A DNA stretch of 64,000 bases from Rhabditoides inermis (lineage: Eukaryota; Nematoda; Chromadorea; Rhabditida; Rhabditidae), in the NCBI GenBank assembly GCA_963966185.1, contig CAWZYM010000089.1, positions 372,001-436,000 of the forward strand. The letters are read 5' to 3'. Made by a program: the position numbers and the translations under genes. Under the pieces are notes generated by a model. That model searched no databases. It was not told the origin of the DNA and saw nothing but the letters and a program-made list of their open reading frames with translations. This document shows, one piece after another, positions 1 to 9,756 of this stretch. Each line of letters starts with the position of its first letter. The first letter of the stretch is position 1.

Positions 1-1042
1 TGTCGATCTTTACCGCCTTTCATCATTGTAAACCTGGTTTGTCCAACTTTACCAAGTTTTCATCCTTGTAAACCTGGTTTGTCCAACTTTACCGGCCTTT
101 CATCTTTGTAAACCTGGTTTGTCCAACTTTACCGGACTTTTTATCTTTGTAAACCTTGTTTGTCCAACTTTACCGGCCTTTCATCCTTGTAAACCTGGTT
201 TTTCCAACTTTACCGGCCTTTCAATCTTCTAAACCTGGTTTGTCCAACTTCACCGGCCTTTCATCCTTGTAAACCTGGTTTGTCCAACTCCACCGGCCTT
301 TCATCCTTTTAAATCTGGTTTGTCCAACTTTTACGGACTTTTCATCCTTGTAAACCTGGTTTGTCCAACTTTACCGGGTTTTTATCCTTGAAAGCCTGGT
401 TTGTCTAACTTTACCGGCATTTCATCCTTGTAAACCTAGTTTCTCCAACTTTACCGGGTTTTTATCCATGTTAAGCTGGTTTGTCCAACTTTACCAGGTT
501 TTCATCCATGTAAACCTGGTTTGTCGATCTTTACCGCCTTTCATCATTGTAAACCTGGTTTGTCCAACTTTACCAAGTTTTCATCCTTGTAAACCTGGTT
601 TGTCCAACTTTACCGGCCTTTCATCTTTGTAAACCTGGTTTGTCCAACTTTACCGGACTTTTTATCTTTGTAAACCTTGTTTGTCCAACTTTACCGGCCT
701 TTCATCCTTGTAAACCTGGTTTGTCCAACTTTACCGGCCTTTCAATCTTCTAAACCTGGTTTGTCCAACTTCACCGGCCTTTCATCCTTGTAAACCTGGT
801 TTGTCCAACTCCACCGGCCTTTCATCCTTTTAAATCTGGTTTGTCCAACTTTTACGGACTTTTCATCCTTGTAAACCTGGTTTGTCCAACTTTACCGGGT
901 TTTTATCCTTGAAAGCCTGGTTTGTCTAACTTTACCGGCATTTCATCCTTGTAAACCTAGTTTGTCCAATTTTACCGGGTTTTTATCCATGTTAAGCTGG
1001 TTTGTCCAACTTTACCAGGTTTTCATCCATGTAAACCTGGTT
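1..1042 (-). repeat. 13-monomer HOR, two copies of 521 bp
   Basis: TGTCGATCTTTACC marks the unit start at 1 and 522. Reading left to right the complements are m3, m2, m1, m21, m20, m19, m18, m17, m16, m7, m6, m5, m4. Predicted length is seven monomers of 279 bp plus six of 242 bp, which gives 521 bp as observed. Confidence 0.9.
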
Positions 1043-1206
1043 TGTCGAACTTTACCGCCTTTCATCCTTGTAAACCTGGTTTGTCCAACTTTACCGGCCT
1101 TTCATCTTTGTAAACCTGGTTTGTCCAACTTTACCGGCCTTTCATCCATGTAAACCTGGTTTGTCGAATTTTACCGGGTTTTCATCCATGTAAACCTGGT
1201 TTGTCC
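1..1206 (-). repeat. Orientation block 1, '-' arm
   Basis: Monomers read CCTGGTTTGTCC on the given strand. The block holds two tandem copies of the 13-monomer HOR (1-521 and 522-1042). It then runs through complements of m3, m1/m8, m25, m24 and the first bases of m23 before junction A. Compared with its duplicate at 2858-4103 it lacks one monomer (m2, AAGTTTTC type) near 1060-1100. Confidence 0.93.
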
Positions 1207-1264
1207 AGGATGAAAGGCGGTAAAGTTCGACAAACCAGGTTTACATGGATGAAAACCCGGTAAA
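1170..1264. repeat. Junction A inverted repeat (copy 1)
   Basis: The '-' to '+' switch, at 1206/1207: TTTGTCC joined to AGGATGAAAGG. The joint links the start of m23 (complement) to the middle of m3. Around it are perfect 36 bp inverted arms (1170-1205 and 1229-1264) with a 23 nt spacer. At most one base (A) is shared at the joint. Confidence 0.92.
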
Positions 1265-2327
1265 GTTGGACAAACCAGGTTAACATGGATAAAAACCCGG
1301 TAAAGTTGGACAAACTAGGTTTACAAGGATGAATTGCCGGTAAAGTTAGACAAACCAGGTTTTCAAAGATAAAAACCCGGTAAAGTTGGACAAACCAGGT
1401 TTACAAAGATGAAAGGCCGGTAAAGTTGGACAAACCAGGTTTACAAGGTTGAAAGGGCGGTAAAGTTGGACCGACCAGGTTCACAAGGATGAAAGGCCGG
1501 TGGAGTTGTACAAACCAGGTTTACAAGGATGAAAAGTCCGTAAAAGTTGGACAAACCAGGTTTACAAGGATGAAAGGCCGGTGGAGTGGGACAAACCAGG
1601 TTTACAAGGATGAAAGGCCGGTGAAGTTGGACAAACCAGGTTTAGAAGGTTGAAAGGCCGGTAAAGTTGGACAAACCAGGTTTACAAGAATGAAAGGCCG
1701 GTAAAGTTGTACAAACCAGGTTTACAAGGATGAAAAGTCCGTAAAAGTTGGACAAACCAGATTTACAAGGATGAAAGGCCGGTGGAGTTGGACAAACCAG
1801 GTTTACAAGGATGAAAGGCCGGTGAAGTTGGACAAACCAGGTTTAGAAGGTTGAAAGGCCGGTAAAGTTGGACAAACCAGGTTTACAAGGATGAAAGACC
1901 GGTAAAGTTGGATAAACCAGGTTTACAAAGATAAAAAGTCCGGTAAAGTTGGACAAACCAGGTTTACATTGATGAAAACCCGGTAAAATTCGACAAACCA
2001 GGTTTACATGGATGAAAGGACGGTAAAGTTGGACAAACCAGGTTTACATGGATGAAAACCCGGTAAAATTCGACAAACCAGGTTTACATGGATGAAAGGC
2101 CGGTAAAGTTGGACAAACCAGGTTTACAAAGATGAAAGGCCGGTAAAGTTGGACAAACCAGGTTTACAAGGATGAAAACTTGGTAAAGTTGGACAAACCA
2201 GGTTTACAAGGATGAAAGGCGGTAAAGTTCGACAAACCAGGTTTACATGGATGAAAACCTGGTAAAGTTCGACAAACCAGCTTAACATGGATAAAAACCC
2301 GGTAAAGTTGGACAAACTAGGTTTACA
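1207..2327 (+). repeat. Orientation block 2, '+' arm (1,121 bp)
   Basis: Starts in the middle of m3 at AGGATGAAAGGCGG. It runs in order m3 to m25, then m1, m2, m3, m4, m5, and stops inside m6 (CAAACTAGGTTTACA). It is therefore slightly more than one full 25-monomer HOR. The same 1,121 bp arm recurs at 4104-5224, 8612-9732 and 14808-15928. Confidence 0.92.
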
Positions 2328-2351
2328 ACCTGGTTTGTCCAACTTTACCGG
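2299..2351. repeat. Junction B hairpin (copy 1)
   Basis: The '+' to '-' switch, near 2327/2328: TAGGTTTAC-AA-CCTGG, with the two bases AA compatible with both sides. The site is a near-perfect palindrome: a 19 bp arm (2299-2317, complement 2333-2351), one T/G mismatch (2318 and 2332), then AGGTT (2319-2323) pairing with AACCT (2327-2331) around a 3 nt loop TAC. That is 24 pairs and one mismatch in 53 nt. Confidence 0.93.
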
Positions 2352-4103
2352 ACTTTTTATTTTTGTAAACCTGGTTTGTCCAACTTTACCGGCCTTTCAT
2401 CCTTGTAAACCTGGTTTGTCCAACTTTACCGGCCTTTCAACCTTCTAAACCTGGTTTGTCCAACTTCACCGGCCTTTCATCCTTGTAAACCTGGTTTGTC
2501 CAACTCCACCGGCCTTTCATCCTTTTAATTCTGGTTTGTCCAACTTTTACGGACTTTTCATCCTTGTAAACCTGGTTTGTCCAACTCCACCGGCCTTTCA
2601 TCCTTGTAAACCTGGTTGGTCCAACTTTACCGGCATTTCAACCTTGTAAACCTGGTTTGTCCAACTTTACCGGCCTTTCATCTTTATAAACCTGGTTTGT
2701 CCAACTTTACCGGGTTTTCATCCTTGAAAATCTGGTTTGTCTAACTCTACCGGCATTTCATCCTTGTAAACCTAGTTTGTCCAACTTTACCGGGTTTTTA
2801 TCCATGTTAACCTGGTTTGTCCAACTTTACCGGGTTTTCATCCATGTAAACCTGGTTTGTCGATCTTTACCGCCTTTCATCATTGTAAACCTGGTTTGTC
2901 CAACTTTACCAAGTTTTCATCCTTGTAAACCTGGTTTGTCCAACTTTACCGGCCTTTCATCTTTGTAAACCTGGTTTGTCCAACTTTACCGGACTTTTTA
3001 TCTTTGTAAACCTTGTTTGTCCAACTTTACCGGCCTTTCATCCTTGTAAACCTGGTTTGTCCAACTTTACCGGCCTTTCAATCTTCTAAACCTGGTTTGT
3101 CCAACTTCACCGGCCTTTCATCCTTGTAAACCTGGTTTGTCCAACTCCACCGGCCTTTCATCCTTTTAAATCTGGTTTGTCCAACTTTTACGGACTTTTC
3201 ATCCTTGTAAACCTGGTTTGTCCAACTTTACCGGGTTTTTATCCTTGAAAGCCTGGTTTGTCTAACTTTACCGGCATTTCATCCTTGTAAACCTAGTTTG
3301 TCCAACTTTACCGGGTTTTTATCCATGTTAAGCTGGTTTGTCCAACTTTACCAGGTTTTCATCCATGTAAACCTGGTTTGTCGATCTTTACCGCCTTTCA
3401 TCATTGTAAACCTGGTTTGTCCAACTTTACCAAGTTTTCATCCTTGTAAACCTGGTTTGTCCAACTTTACCGGCCTTTCATCTTTGTAAACCTGGTTTGT
3501 CCAACTTTACCGGACTTTTTATCTTTGTAAACCTTGTTTGTCCAACTTTACCGGCCTTTCATCCTTGTAAACCTGGTTTGTCCAACTTTACCGGCCTTTC
3601 AATCTTCTAAACCTGGTTTGTCCAACTTCACCGGCCTTTCATCCTTGTAAACCTGGTTTGTCCAACTCCACCGGCCTTTCATCCTTTTAAATCTGGTTTG
3701 TCCAACTTTTACGGACTTTTCATCCTTGTAAACCTGGTTTGTCCAACTTTACCGGGTTTTTATCCTTGAAAGCCTGGTTTGTCTAACTTTACCGGCATTT
3801 CATCCTTGTAAACCTAGTTTGTCCAATTTTACCGGGTTTTTATCCATGTTAAGCTGGTTTGTCCAACTTTACCAGGTTTTCATCCATGTAAACCTGGTTT
3901 GTCGAACTTTACCGCCTTTCATCCTTGTAAACCTGGTTTGTCCAACTTTACCAAGTTTTCATCCTTGTAAACCTGGTTTGTCCAACTTTACCGGCCTTTC
4001 ATCTTTGTAAACCTGGTTTGTCCAACTTTACCGGCCTTTCATCCATGTAAACCTGGTTTGTCGAATTTTACCGGGTTTTCATCCATGTAAACCTGGTTTG
4101 TCC
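2328..4103 (-). repeat. Orientation block 3, '-' arm (1,776 bp)
   Basis: Begins at junction B with the complement of m21, then m20 down to m16, then m12/m10-like, m9, m8, m7, m6, m5 and m4. Two 13-monomer HOR copies follow (2858-3378, 3379-3899), then m3, m2, m1, m25, m24 and a piece of m23 up to junction A. Confidence 0.92.
2858..3899 (-). repeat. 13-monomer HOR, two copies of 521 bp
   Basis: Copies at 2858-3378 and 3379-3899, same order as at 1-1042. The second copy is followed by m3 with TTTGTCGAAC instead of the TTTGTCGATC variant. Confidence 0.9.
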
Positions 4104-4161
4104 AGGATGAAAGGCGGTAAAGTTCGACAAACCAGGTTTACATGGATGAAAACCCGGTAAA
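4067..4161. repeat. Junction A inverted repeat (copy 2)
   Basis: Same joint sequence, arms and spacer as the copy at 1170-1264; the switch is at 4103/4104. Confidence 0.92.
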
Positions 4162-5224
4162 GTTGGACAAACCAGGTTAACATGGATAAAAACCCGGTAA
4201 AGTTGGACAAACTAGGTTTACAAGGATGAATTGCCGGTAAAGTTAGACAAACCAGGTTTTCAAAGATAAAAACCCGGTAAAGTTGGACAAACCAGGTTTA
4301 CAAAGATGAAAGGCCGGTAAAGTTGGACAAACCAGGTTTACAAGGTTGAAAGGGCGGTAAAGTTGGACCGACCAGGTTCACAAGGATGAAAGGCCGGTGG
4401 AGTTGTACAAACCAGGTTTACAAGGATGAAAAGTCCGTAAAAGTTGGACAAACCAGGTTTACAAGGATGAAAGGCCGGTGGAGTGGGACAAACCAGGTTT
4501 ACAAGGATGAAAGGCCGGTGAAGTTGGACAAACCAGGTTTAGAAGGTTGAAAGGCCGGTAAAGTTGGACAAACCAGGTTTACAAGAATGAAAGGCCGGTA
4601 AAGTTGTACAAACCAGGTTTACAAGGATGAAAAGTCCGTAAAAGTTGGACAAACCAGATTTACAAGGATGAAAGGCCGGTGGAGTTGGACAAACCAGGTT
4701 TACAAGGATGAAAGGCCGGTGAAGTTGGACAAACCAGGTTTAGAAGGTTGAAAGGCCGGTAAAGTTGGACAAACCAGGTTTACAAGGATGAAAGACCGGT
4801 AAAGTTGGATAAACCAGGTTTACAAAGATAAAAAGTCCGGTAAAGTTGGACAAACCAGGTTTACATTGATGAAAACCCGGTAAAATTCGACAAACCAGGT
4901 TTACATGGATGAAAGGACGGTAAAGTTGGACAAACCAGGTTTACATGGATGAAAACCCGGTAAAATTCGACAAACCAGGTTTACATGGATGAAAGGCCGG
5001 TAAAGTTGGACAAACCAGGTTTACAAAGATGAAAGGCCGGTAAAGTTGGACAAACCAGGTTTACAAGGATGAAAACTTGGTAAAGTTGGACAAACCAGGT
5101 TTACAAGGATGAAAGGCGGTAAAGTTCGACAAACCAGGTTTACATGGATGAAAACCTGGTAAAGTTCGACAAACCAGCTTAACATGGATAAAAACCCGGT
5201 AAAGTTGGACAAACTAGGTTTACA
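4104..5224 (+). repeat. Orientation block 4, '+' arm (1,121 bp)
   Basis: Same monomer order and length as 1207-2327, offset by 2,897 bp. No difference was noticed by eye. It ends at junction B. Confidence 0.92.
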
Positions 5225-5248
5225 ACCTGGTTTGTCCAACTTTACCGG
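5196..5248. repeat. Junction B hairpin (copy 2)
   Basis: Identical to the hairpin at 2299-2351, offset 2,897 bp; the switch is at 5224/5225. Confidence 0.93.
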
Positions 5249-6113
5249 ACTTTTTATTTTTGTAAACCTGGTTTGTCCAACTTTACCGGCCTTTCATCCT
5301 TGTAAACCTGGTTTGTCCAACTTTACCGGCCTTTCAACCTTCTAAACCTGGTTTGTCCAACTTCACCGGCCTTTCATCCTTGTAAACCTGGTTTGTCCAA
5401 CTCCACCGGCCTTTCATCCTTTTAATTCTGGTTTGTCCAACTTTTACGGACTTTTCATCCTTGTAAACCTGGTTTGTCCAACTCCACCGGCCTTTCATCC
5501 TTGTAAACCTGGTTGGTCCAACTTTACCGGCATTTCAACCTTGTAAACCTGGTTTGTCCAACTTTACCGGCCTTTCATCTTTATAAACCTGGTTTGTCCA
5601 ACTTTACCGGGTTTTCATCCTTGAAAATCTGGTTTGTCTAACTCTACCGGCATTTCATCCTTGTAAACCTAGTTTGTCCAACTTTACCGGGTTTTTATCC
5701 ATGTTAACCTGGTTTGTCCAACTTTACCGGGTTTTCATCCATGTAAACCTGTTTTGTCGAACTTTACCGGGTTTTCATCCATGTAAACCTGGTTTGTCCA
5801 ACTTTATCGGCCTTTCATCCGTGTAAACCTGGTTTGTCCTACTTTACCGGCCTTTCATCTTTGTAAACCTGGTTTGTCGAACTTTACCGGGTCCATGTAA
5901 ACCTGGCTTGTCCAACTTTATCGGCCTTTCATCCGTGTAAACCTGGTTTGTCCTACTTTACCGGGTTTTCATCCTTGTAAACCTGGTTTGTCCAACTTTA
6001 CCGGCCTTTCATCTTTGTAAACCTGGTTTGTCCAACTTTACCGGCCTTTCATCCATGTAAACCTGGTTTGTCGAATTTTACCGGGTTTTCATCCATGTAA
6101 ACCTGGTTTGTCC
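5225..6113 (-). repeat. Orientation block 5, '-' arm with 34 bp monomer cassette
   Basis: From junction B it repeats m21 down to m4 as in block 3. At about 5750 it leaves that order (CCTGTTTTGTCGAAC) and enters a cassette of unusual monomers at about 5755-5980, described separately. It closes with m1/m8, m25, m24 and junction A. Confidence 0.9.
5755..5980 (-). repeat. Cassette of odd monomers ('-' copy)
   Basis: Contains TTTATCGG (CG changed to CA on the other strand), TCATCCGTGT, TTTGTCCTACTTT and the 34 bp monomer CCGGGTCCATGT. The same group of variants occurs in '+' orientation at about 47.7, 48.5, 53.4, 54.2, 56.8, 59.1 and 60.2 kb. The cassette has therefore moved or been copied between the two halves of the array. 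Confidence 0.82.
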
Positions 6114-6171
6114 AGGATGAAAGGCGGTAAAGTTCGACAAACCAGGTTTACATGGATGAAAACCCGGTAAA
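6077..6171. repeat. Junction A inverted repeat (copy 3)
   Basis: Same joint, switch at 6113/6114. Here the '-' arm before it comes from the 34 bp-monomer cassette, yet the last two monomers and the joint are unchanged. Confidence 0.92.
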
Positions 6172-6994
6172 GTTGGACAAACCAGGTTAACATGGATAAA
6201 AACCCGGTAAAGTTGGACAAACTAGGTTTACAAGGATGAATTGCCGGTAAAGTTAGACAAACCAGGTTTTCAAAGATAAAAACCCGGTAAAGTTGGACAA
6301 ACCAGGTTTACAAAGATGAAAGGCCGGTAAAGTTGGACAAACCAGGTTTACAAGGTTGAAAGGGCGGTAAAGTTGGACCGACCAGGTTCACAAGGATGAA
6401 AGGCCGGTGGAGTTGTACAAACCAGGTTTACAAGGATGAAAAGTCCGTAAAAGTTGGACAAACCAGGTTTACAAGGATGAAAGGCCGGTGGAGTGGGACA
6501 AACCAGGTTTACAAGGATGAAAGGCCGGTGAAGTTGGACAAACCAGGTTTAGAAGGTTGAAAGGCCGGTAAAGTTGGACAAACCAGGTTTACAAGAATGA
6601 AAGACCGGTAAAGTTGTACAAACCAGGTTTACAAGGATGAAAAGTCCGTAAAAGTTGGACAAACCAGATTTACAAGGATGAAAGGCCGGTGGAGTTGGAC
6701 AAACCAGGTTTACAAGGATGAAAGGCCGGTGAAGTTGGACAAACCAGGTTTAGAAGGTTGAAAGGCCGGTAAAGTTGGACAAACCAGGTTTACAAGGATG
6801 AAAGACCGGTAAAGTTGGATAAACCAGGTTTACAAAGATAAAAAGTCCGGTAAAGTTGGACAAACCAGGTTTACAAGGATGAAAGGCGGTAAAGTTCGAC
6901 AAACCAGGTTTACATGGATGAAAACCTGGTAAAGTTGGACAAACCAGCTTAACATGGATAAAAACCCGGTAAAGTTGGACAAACTAGGTTTACA
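6114..6994 (+). repeat. Orientation block 6, shortened '+' arm (881 bp)
   Basis: Same start as the 1,121 bp arms but exactly 240 bp shorter. After m21 (near 6840) the order jumps straight to m3, so m22-m25, m1 and m2 are missing. It still ends at an intact junction B. The loss is a whole number of monomers, as expected from recombination in register. Confidence 0.88.
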
Positions 6995-7018
6995 ACCTGG
7001 TTTGTCCAACTTTACCGG
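6966..7018. repeat. Junction B hairpin (copy 3)
   Basis: Identical palindrome; the switch is at 6994/6995. It follows the shortened '+' arm, so the 240 bp loss upstream did not touch the joint. Confidence 0.92.
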
Positions 7019-8611
7019 ACTTTTTATTTTTGTAAACCTGGTTTGTCCAACTTTACCGGCCTTTCAACCTTCTAAACCTGGTTTGTCCAACTTCACCGGC
7101 CTTTCATCCTTGTAAACCTGGTTTGTCCAACTCCACCGGCCTTTCATCCTTTTAATTCTGGTTTGTCCAACTTTTACGGACTTTTCATCCTTGTAAACCT
7201 GGTTTGTCCAACTCCACCGGCCTTTCATCCTTGTAAACCTGGTTGGTCCAACTTTACCGGCATTTCAACCTTGTAAACCTGGTTTGTCCAACTTTACCGG
7301 CCTTTCATCTTTATAAACCTGGTTTGTCCAACTTTACCGGGTTTTCATCCTTGAAAATCTGGTTTGTCTAACTCTACCGGCATTTCATCCTTGTAAACCT
7401 AGTTTGTCCAACTTTACCGGGTTTTTATCCATGTTAACCTGGTTTGTCCAACTTTACCGGGTTTTCATCCATGTAAACCTGTTTTGTCGAACTTTACCGG
7501 GTTTTCATCCATGTAAACCTGGTTTGTCCAACTTTACCGGGTTTTCATCCATGTAAACCTGGTTTGTCGATCTTTACCGCCTTTCATCATTGTAAACCTG
7601 GTTTGTCCAACTTTACCAAGTTTTCATCCTTGTAAACCTGGTTTGTCCAACTTTACCGGCCTTTCATCTTTGTAAACCTGGTTTGTCCAACTTTACCGGA
7701 CTTTTTATCTTTGTAAACCTTGTTTGTCCAACTTTACCGGCCTTTCATCCTTGTAAACCTGGTTTGTCCAACTTTACCGGCCTTTCAATCTTCTAAACCT
7801 GGTTTGTCCAACTTCACCGGCCTTTCATCCTTGTAAACCTGGTTTGTCCAACTCCACCGGCCTTTCATCCTTTTAAATCTGGTTTGTCCAACTTTTACGG
7901 ACTTTTCATCCTTGTAAACCTGGTTTGTCCAACTTTACCGGGTTTTTATCCTTGAAAGCCTGGTTTGTCTAACTTTACCGGCATTTCATCCTTGTAAACC
8001 TAGTTTGTCCAACTTTACCGGGTTTTTATCCATGTTAAGCTGGTTTGTCCAACTTTACCAGGTTTTCATCCATGTAAACCTGGTTTGTCGATCTTTACCG
8101 CCTTTCATCATTGTAAACCTGGTTTGTCCAACTTTACCAAGTTTTCATCCTTGTAAACCTGGTTTGTCCAACTTTACCGGCCTTTCATCTTTGTAAACCT
8201 GGTTTGTCCAACTTTACCGGACTTTTTATCTTTGTAAACCATGTTTGTCCAACTTTACCGGCCTTTCATCCTTGTAAACCTGGTTTGTCCAACTTTACCG
8301 GCCTTTCAATCTTCTAAACATGGTTTGTCCAACTTCACCGGCCTTTCATCCTTGTAAACCTGGTTTGTCCAACTCCACCGGCCTTTCATCCTTTTAAATC
8401 TGGTTTGTCCAACTTTTACGGACTTTTCATCCTTGTAAACCTGGTTTGTCCAACTTTACCGGGTTTTTATCCTTGAAAGCCTGGTTTGTCTAACTTTACC
8501 GGCATTTCATCTTTGTAAACCTGGTTTGTCCAACTTTACCGGCCTTTCATCCATGTAAACCTGGTTTGTCGAATTTTACCGGGTTTTCATCCATGTAAAC
8601 CTGGTTTGTCC
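6995..8611 (-). repeat. Orientation block 7, '-' arm
   Basis: Begins at B with m21, then m19 (m20 is skipped here), and descends to m4. It enters the 13-monomer HOR at 7565-8085 and a second, incomplete copy from 8086. At about 8512 it jumps to the m1, m25, m24 tail before junction A. Most of the block is duplicated at 12992-14508 with an offset of 5,997 bp. Confidence 0.9.
7565..8511 (-). repeat. 13-monomer HOR, one and a part copies
   Basis: Full copy 7565-8085, second copy from 8086 broken at about 8512, within the m6-equivalent. Confidence 0.86.
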
Positions 8612-8669
8612 AGGATGAAAGGCGGTAAAGTTCGACAAACCAGGTTTACATGGATGAAAACCCGGTAAA
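8575..8669. repeat. Junction A inverted repeat (copy 4)
   Basis: Same joint and arms; the switch is at 8611/8612. Confidence 0.92.
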
Positions 8670-9732
8670 GTTGGACAAACCAGGTTAACATGGATAAAAA
8701 CCCGGTAAAGTTGGACAAACTAGGTTTACAAGGATGAATTGCCGGTAAAGTTAGACAAACCAGGTTTTCAAAGATAAAAACCCGGTAAAGTTGGACAAAC
8801 CAGGTTTACAAAGATGAAAGGCCGGTAAAGTTGGACAAACCAGGTTTACAAGGTTGAAAGGGCGGTAAAGTTGGACCGACCAGGTTCACAAGGATGAAAG
8901 GCCGGTGGAGTTGTACAAACCAGGTTTACAAGGATGAAAAGTCCGTAAAAGTTGGACAAACCAGGTTTACAAGGATGAAAGGCCGGTGGAGTGGGACAAA
9001 CCAGGTTTACAAGGATGAAAGGCCGGTGAAGTTGGACAAACCAGGTTTAGAAGGTTGAAAGGCCGGTAAAGTTGGACAAACCAGGTTTACAAGAATGAAA
9101 GGCCGGTAAAGTTGTACAAACCAGGTTTACAAGGATGAAAAGTCCGTAAAAGTTGGACAAACCAGATTTACAAGGATGAAAGGCCGGTGGAGTTGGACAA
9201 ACCAGGTTTACAAGGATGAAAGGCCGGTGAAGTTGGACAAACCAGGTTTAGAAGGTTGAAAGGCCGGTAAAGTTGGACAAACCAGGTTTACAAGGATGAA
9301 AGACCGGTAAAGTTGGATAAACCAGGTTTACAAAGATAAAAAGTCCGGTAAAGTTGGACAAACCAGGTTTACATTGATGAAAACCCGGTAAAATTCGACA
9401 AACCAGGTTTACATGGATGAAAGGACGGTAAAGTTGGACAAACCAGGTTTACATGGATGAAAACCCGGTAAAATTCGACAAACCAGGTTTACATGGATGA
9501 AAGGCCGGTAAAGTTGGACAAACCAGGTTTACAAAGATGAAAGGCCGGTAAAGTTGGACAAACCAGGTTTACAAGGATGAAAACTTGGTAAAGTTGGACA
9601 AACCAGGTTTACAAGGATGAAAGGCGGTAAAGTTCGACAAACCAGGTTTACATGGATGAAAACCTGGTAAAGTTCGACAAACCAGCTTAACATGGATAAA
9701 AACCCGGTAAAGTTGGACAAACTAGGTTTACA
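8612..9732 (+). repeat. Orientation block 8, '+' arm (1,121 bp)
   Basis: Same monomer order as 1207-2327, ending at junction B. It is duplicated at 14808-15928 with an offset of 6,196 bp. Confidence 0.92.
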
Positions 9733-9756
9733 ACCTGGTTTGTCCAACTTTACCGG
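9704..9756. repeat. Junction B hairpin (copy 4)
   Basis: Identical palindrome; the switch is at 9732/9733. Confidence 0.93.

Larger units (their letters stand above)
1..2857. repeat. Composite unit D1, copy 1
   Basis: '-' arm, junction A, '+' arm, junction B and the next '-' arm. The same composite follows directly at 2858-5754. The offset is 2,857 bp to about position 1060 and 2,897 bp after it, a difference of one missing monomer. Otherwise the copies look almost identical by eye. Confidence 0.88.
2858..5754. repeat. Composite unit D1, copy 2 (2,897 bp)
   Basis: Direct tandem duplicate of 1-2857. It ends where block 5 turns into the odd-monomer cassette (CCTGTTTTGTCG near 5750). Confidence 0.87.

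Noticed and set aside
1226..1242. True CENP-B box
   Set aside because: Two of nine essential bases differ, so it is listed only as a weak likeness in the findings and not annotated as a site.
1170..1264. Rho-independent terminator or attenuator, suggested by the hairpin
   Set aside because: No gene lies upstream, no U-tract follows the stem, and the hairpin arises from two satellite arms facing each other.
1207..2327. Foldback transposon or MITE, suggested by long inverted arms
   Set aside because: The arms are made of the same satellite monomers as the surroundings. There are no target-site duplications, no distinct terminal repeats and no internal unique sequence.
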